From assembly GCF_004341625.1 (NCBI RefSeq), contig NZ_SLZG01000036.1, forward strand, positions 1-36,317: a stretch of 36,317 bases of DNA, written 5' to 3'. Position numbers and translations under genes: made by a program. Source of the stretch: Rhizobium sp. BK376. Its GTDB lineage: Bacteria > Pseudomonadota > Alphaproteobacteria > Rhizobiales > Rhizobiaceae. Below, in pieces: positions 32,774 to 36,317 of this stretch. The notes beneath the pieces are model-generated. The model did not search any database and was not told where the DNA came from. It was given only the letters and a program-made list of their open reading frames with translations. The first letter of the stretch is position 1, and each line of letters opens with the position of its first letter.

Positions 32774-33813
32774 GCCAGGAAACTCTGGACAACAAGAGTG
32801 GCCGGCCGGTCGATACCCGTGGCGACGCGGGAAAAAGCAAGGGTTTTCGTCTGGACCGGGATGTCCGCAACGCGATCGTGCTCTTCGGCGTTTCGATCGT
32901 CCTCATCGCCGCATCGCGCGTGCTCGGCCCAGGCTTCGGCAGCCTCGCGCAGATCGAAGCAATCCTTCTGATTTCGAGCTTCGTGATGGTGGTCGCCTTC
33001 GGTCAGCAGATGGTCATCCTCATCGGCGGGCTCGATCTCAGCGTCGCTTCCATGGTGACGCTTGGCGGCGTTCTGACCTTTAGCTGGATCGGCAATTCCG
33101 GGACGGCGCTGATCTGGGGCATGCCGGCTGTCCTGCTGCTTACCGGCGCGATCGGCGCCTGCAGCGGCATCGGCATAAGCCTTCTCGGCGTTCCGCCGTT
33201 CATCATGACCCTGGCCATGGGGATCATTCTCTATGGCGCAACACTCGGCTTCACCCAGGGAACGCCAAGCGGCGCGGCCTCGCCGTATCTGTCGTCGCTT
33301 TTCGCCCATACCGCCGTCGGCGTACCGATGCTCTACCTGATGTTTCTCGTTGTTCTCGGCGGATGGTTTCTGCAGGTCAGGACCAGTTTCGGCCGCAAGC
33401 TCTATGCTTTGGGGACCAATCCGATCGCCGCATATGTGGCCGGTCTGCCGGTGCGCAGGCTGACGATCCTCACCTATGCGATCAGCGGCGCCAGCGCCGG
33501 CCTCGCCGGGATGCTGCTGGTCGGTTATGTCACCGGCGTCACCCTGACGATGGGACAAAGCTATCTTCTGCCCTCCGTTGCCGCCGTTGTCATCGGCGGA
33601 ACCTCGATTGTCGGCGGTCGGGGGATTTATCTTGGCGCTGCGGCGGGCGCGATCCTGCTGACCACTCTTTCAACCATCGTCTCCTCCCTCGGTATCGCCG
33701 AGGGATGGCGGACCATCATTTACGGCGCGGTTATTTTCGTCGCGCTGGTTCTTCTGCGTGACGATCTGCGGGTGCTTTTGAAGCGCAACCTGCCCGATGC
33801 CGGGAAGAAATAG
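32770..33813 (+). CDS. Ribose-type ABC importer permease 2
   Basis: This 347-residue partner permease of the same family has an N-terminal cytosolic tail of about 30 residues, then hydrophobic helices. Motifs are LIGGLDLSVASMVTLGGV and VIGGTSIVGGRGIYLGAAAGAILL. ATG 32770 overlaps the stop of permease 1 and has GGAGGG 6 bases upstream. Having two distinct permease genes is common in such importers. The solute is probably a monosaccharide, sugar acid or polyol. Confidence 0.92.
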   Translation: MSQETLDNKSGRPVDTRGDAGKSKGFRLDRDVRNAIVLFGVSIVLIAASRVLGPGFGSLAQIEAILLISSFVMVVAFGQQMVILIGGLDLSVASMVTLGGVLTFSWIGNSGTALIWGMPAVLLLTGAIGACSGIGISLLGVPPFIMTLAMGIILYGATLGFTQGTPSGAASPYLSSLFAHTAVGVPMLYLMFLVVLGGWFLQVRTSFGRKLYALGTNPIAAYVAGLPVRRLTILTYAISGASAGLAGMLLVGYVTGVTLTMGQSYLLPSVAAVVIGGTSIVGGRGIYLGAAAGAILLTTLSTIVSSLGIAEGWRTIIYGAVIFVALVLLRDDLRVLLKRNLPDAGKK

Positions 33814-33868
33814 CAATTCGGCTTGTACCGAACAACCGCCTGATCACGGGCATTCAAGGGAGAGGAAA

Positions 33869-35098
33869 ATGACCGATCGAATGAAAAGCAGGAAACGCTT
33901 CGCGATGGTCGCCGCGTTCGCGGCGCTTGCGGGGCTCGTATCTCACGGCTCTGCCGATGCACAGGACAAGAAATTCAAGATCTATCTGAGCATGAGCTAC
34001 AGCGGCAATGGCTATCAGACAGAAACGTCGAACCTCATCAAGGCGCTCGCAGCAACGCCGCCCTACGACAAGATGGTCGATCTGAAGACCGTGATCTCCG
34101 GCACGGACGTTCAGGCGCAGGCTTCGGCGTATCAAAGCATGGTTTCTGCCGGTGCAGACGCCATCATCACCTTCCCGATTTCCGCGACAGGCCTTAATCG
34201 CGCGATCCATCAAGCTTGCGAGAAGAAGGTTCTCGTCTATACCTACAGTGCAACCGTGACAGAGCCATGCGCCCGCACGGTCAGCTATATCACCGCTGGT
34301 TTTCCGCAGAACACCGCGCAATGGATCGTCAACAAGCTGAACGGCAAGGGCAATGTCTTCGTCGTGCGCGGCGTGCCGGGCAATTCCGTCGACAAGATGA
34401 ACTATGACGGCGCGATGAGCGTGTTCAACAAGTACCCCGGCATCAAGGTCGTCGCCGAATACAACGGCATGTGGAGCAGCCAGACGACGCAGCAGGAAAC
34501 GGCCAAGGCGCTCGCAGCACATCCGGATGTGGACGCGATCTTTGCGCAAAACGGTGAAGACGGCGCAGTCAAGGCGATGATTGCCGCCAATATGCAGAAG
34601 CTAGTGCCGGTTACCGGCGAAAATACCAACGGCTTCCGCCTTGCATTGGCCGATCCGGAGCTTCGCAAGCGTGGCCTCGACGGGATTTCGTCCGGCGACC
34701 CGATCACGGTTTCAGCGCTTGCCTTCAAGCTGATGATGGAAGAGCTTACCGGCAAGCGCAAGGTGACGGTGCACAATATCCAGACACCTCTGCCGTGGGT
34801 CCCTGCCGATCAGGTGAAGGTCTGCGCCGGTGACAAGTTTGAGGACGGCTGCAACGCGTTCAAGCCAGACCTGGTGCCGGATTCCTTCAATACCGAAATC
34901 TTCGATCCTGTCCTGTACCCCGAGCTGTCGCTGGCATCGGCGCTGAACGGCACGCCGACCCCCGGCGCGACAATCCAGCCGCTGCCGGCCAACATTGTGA
35001 CGGAAGCACCGAATGTTCCGGAAGTGAACTGCAACAAGTGCGAAGCGCCGGCGGATCTCTACAAGCTCAGCAAGGTCACGGCGACCGTTCAGCCCTGA
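33869..35098 (+). CDS. Ribose-type ABC importer substrate-binding protein
   Basis: This 409-residue type 1 periplasmic binding protein has a Sec signal peptide: basic MTDRMKSRKR, hydrophobic core, likely cut after SADA near residue 32. The mature part starts with KFKIYLSMSYSGNGYQTE, and later has SAGADAIITFPIS and NGEDGAVKAMIAAN, the family's ligand-cleft strands. It has an unusually long C-terminal tail with several Cys (VCAGDKFEDGC and EVNCNKCEAPADLY), which could form periplasmic disulfides. ATG 33869 has GGAG 6 bases before it. It follows permease 2 after 55 bases. It delivers the unknown sugar-like ligand to the importer. Confidence 0.9.
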   Translation: MTDRMKSRKRFAMVAAFAALAGLVSHGSADAQDKKFKIYLSMSYSGNGYQTETSNLIKALAATPPYDKMVDLKTVISGTDVQAQASAYQSMVSAGADAIITFPISATGLNRAIHQACEKKVLVYTYSATVTEPCARTVSYITAGFPQNTAQWIVNKLNGKGNVFVVRGVPGNSVDKMNYDGAMSVFNKYPGIKVVAEYNGMWSSQTTQQETAKALAAHPDVDAIFAQNGEDGAVKAMIAANMQKLVPVTGENTNGFRLALADPELRKRGLDGISSGDPITVSALAFKLMMEELTGKRKVTVHNIQTPLPWVPADQVKVCAGDKFEDGCNAFKPDLVPDSFNTEIFDPVLYPELSLASALNGTPTPGATIQPLPANIVTEAPNVPEVNCNKCEAPADLYKLSKVTATVQP

Positions 35099-35129
35099 CC
35101 ATCAACGGCCCACACGCAATCCTCACTTC

Positions 35130-35154
35130 ACGCCGCGGCCTCCGGCTGCGGCGT
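35130..35154 (+). terminator. Hairpin after the binding-protein gene, weak terminator or stabiliser
   Basis: ACGCCGCGGCC (35130-35140) pairs with GGCTGCGGCGT (35144-35154) across TCC, with one mismatch and only TTT following. It is probably a partial terminator or an mRNA-stabilising hairpin before the hydrolase gene, 32 bases after the stop at 35098. Confidence 0.55.
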
Positions 35155-35173
35155 TTGCACGGGAGAACCACCG

Positions 35174-36061
35174 ATGACCATCCCCGAATGCGCCCCGGCT
35201 CTGCCGATCAAAGGCCGTCCTCTTCGCGAGCTGCCACCAGGCGCCGTTGATTGCCACTTTCACGTCTTTGGGTCGGAAGACCGGTTCCCCTATGCGTCCG
35301 GCCGCAGCTACACGCCACCCGATGCCTCGATTGACGACTATCAGACGCTTGCCGATACGCTTGGCTTCTCGCGGGCCGTCATTGTGCAACCGAGCGTCTA
35401 CGGTCTGGACAATAGACGCACACTGTCCTTCCTGCGCGAAAGCCGCATCCCGTCGCGGGCGGTCCTCGTGCTTGACCCTGGTACCTCCGACGGGGAACTG
35501 GAGGCGCTGCACGAAAGCGGCGTGCGCGGCGTCAGGGTCAACCTTGTCTTTGCTGCGGGCCTTGCGCTGGAAGCCGCAAGCACTCTCGCCGGAAAAATCC
35601 GGGGCCTCGGCTGGCATCTGCAGTTTCTCGCTGACGTCTCTCAGATTGAAGATCTAAGAGGGCTGGTTCGCCGCTTGGATATTGCGGTTGTGTTCGATCA
35701 TCTTGGCCATGTTCCGGCTCAAAAAGGTGTTGCCGACAAAGGCTTTCAGGCCTTGATATCGCTTGTTCGCGATGGCAACGCCTGGGTAAAGCTCACAGGT
35801 GCCTACAGGGTCACGGCAATGAAGACCACGCCTTATGGAGACGTCAGGCCGTTTGTGGAAGCGTTGATCGACGCAAATCCCAAGCAGCTCGTTTCGGGCA
35901 CGGATTGGCCCCATCCGTCCATCCCGGTACCGATGCCCGATGATGCCGATCTTCTGGACATGTCCGCAAGCTGGATCCATGGCGCCGAATTACAGCAGCA
36001 GATCTTCGTCGATAATCCCGAACGGCTCTACGGATTCGATCGGTGGGCAAATCCCGCCTAG
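35174..36061 (+). CDS. Amidohydrolase family 2, LigI/sugar-lactonase-like
   Basis: This 295-residue TIM-barrel hydrolase is of the COG3618/LigI group, which includes 2-pyrone-4,6-dicarboxylate lactonase and sugar-lactone or lactone-isomerase enzymes. Visible are DCHFHVFG (His28, His30), SGVRGVRVNLVF, VVFDHLGHVP, and SGTDWPHP with the catalytic Asp near the end. No signal peptide is present. ATG 35174 has GGGAG 8 bases upstream. As the last gene of the importer operon it likely opens a lactone formed by the dehydrogenase, in parallel with the alpha/beta hydrolase and the metallo-beta-lactamase-fold enzyme. The exact substrate is unknown. Confidence 0.88.
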   Translation: MTIPECAPALPIKGRPLRELPPGAVDCHFHVFGSEDRFPYASGRSYTPPDASIDDYQTLADTLGFSRAVIVQPSVYGLDNRRTLSFLRESRIPSRAVLVLDPGTSDGELEALHESGVRGVRVNLVFAAGLALEAASTLAGKIRGLGWHLQFLADVSQIEDLRGLVRRLDIAVVFDHLGHVPAQKGVADKGFQALISLVRDGNAWVKLTGAYRVTAMKTTPYGDVRPFVEALIDANPKQLVSGTDWPHPSIPVPMPDDADLLDMSASWIHGAELQQQIFVDNPERLYGFDRWANPA

Positions 36062-36204
36062 AATCGTTTCGCGAAGGGGCAGTACGGACCTGCCGATTGT
36101 GCGATGAGAGGGAAATACAGGCGGTGTTCCAGAGGGTAGCCTGTTCGATGTTGCGCAAGGCGTTGAAATGATTGGAGCGGATAAGGGCGGCGGCAGGGTT
36201 GCCA
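36062..36204. other. Non-coding stretch before the right IS
   Basis: These 143 bases hold no supported gene. An antisense reading here has no family features. No clear terminator follows the hydrolase gene. Confidence 0.4.
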
Positions 36205-36317
36205 GGCATTGTCAATTTAACGAAAAGCTGGAATTCGATGTGCGATGACGGCCTATGACAGACCGTGATCCCCTCTATCGCCGCCATCGCTTTCCCGCTG
36301 AAATCATTGCTCACGCC
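36205..36317 (+). mobile_element. IS6-family insertion sequence, left end only
   Basis: The segment starts with GGCATTGTCAATTT at 36205, which partly resembles IS6-family ends (such as GGCACTGTTGCAAA) and lies 50 bases before the transposase ATG, a normal spacing for these compact elements. The exact boundary is tentative. The other end is outside the window. Confidence 0.5.
36255..36317 (+). CDS. IS6-family transposase, N-terminal 21 codons (partial)
   Basis: From ATG 36255 the codons read MTDRDPLYRRHRFPAEIIAHA up to the window edge. (Asp/Arg)-Pro-Leu-Tyr-x-x-His-Arg-Phe-Pro-x-Glu-(Ile/Val)-Ile-x-His-Ala is the characteristic N-terminus of IS6/IS240-type transposases, where it forms the helix-turn-helix region before the DDE domain. 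The catalytic part is outside the window, so intactness is unknown. Confidence 0.85.
   Translation, partial: MTDRDPLYRRHRFPAEIIAHA

Noticed and set aside
33817..33832. Small hairpin TTCGG-N6-CCGAA between the second permease and the binding-protein gene
   Set aside because: A five-base stem without a T-tract is too weak to call a terminator.
35844..36314. A 156-codon minus-strand frame at the right edge
   Set aside because: It overlaps the hydrolase C-terminus and the IS6-family transposase start on the other strand, and its translation shows no family features.
1..36317. CRISPR array, tRNA or rRNA genes, phage genes
   Set aside because: No regularly spaced repeats, cloverleaf-like segments, rRNA sequence or phage structural proteins were seen in either strand.

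Overview
The window looks like accessory DNA, probably plasmid or genomic-island, from an alphaproteobacterium of the Rhizobium/Agrobacterium/Phyllobacterium type. This rests on the GC-rich coding sequence with AT-rich intergenic gaps, the ABC-transporter-dominated catabolic gene content, and the style of the insertion sequences. Both edges are IS elements. On the left, the first 18 codons of an IS5-family transposase cut into an IS110-family transposase. On the right, the first 21 codons of an IS6-family transposase run off the end. No rRNA, tRNA or CRISPR array was seen.

Left module (about 0.7-9.6 kb), amide degradation and sensing: an amidase-signature (AS) amidase and an isochorismatase-fold cysteine hydrolase (minus strand); a periplasmic-binding-fold protein resembling the cytoplasmic amide sensor AmiC, without a signal peptide, and a MarR regulator (plus strand); then, beyond a perfect bidirectional hairpin terminator, a minus-strand operon of a small AtzG/GatC-like protein and three tandem AS amidases.

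Central module (9.7-23.7 kb), import and nitrogen release: a peptide/nickel-family (Dpp/Opp-type) ABC importer of five genes preceded by a perfect sigma-54 promoter. After a 295-bp AT-rich gap comes a second co-directional operon: formamidase/acetamidase, a long asparaginase-like protein lacking the canonical Thr-Asp motif, and a divergent urease set ureE-ureF-ureAB(fused)-ureC-ureG-ureD. UreC keeps every nickel ligand, but the mobile-flap Cys is Ala and the substrate-pocket loop is rewritten. I infer a nitrogen-limitation-controlled system that imports an amide or ureido compound and strips nitrogen from it; the substrate is unknown.

Right module (23.9-36.1 kb), hydroxy-acid or sugar-acid catabolism: a minus-strand operon of GntR/FCD regulator, metallo-beta-lactamase-fold hydrolase, larA, larC and larE, divergent from a plus-strand operon of alpha/beta hydrolase, short-chain dehydrogenase, a ribose-type ABC importer (ATPase, two permeases, binding protein) and a LigI-like amidohydrolase. 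larA looks intact, but larC carries a frameshift after codon 31 and larE is cut short where this module meets the urease module. The nickel-pincer cofactor would therefore have to come from genes elsewhere, or LarA is inactive here.
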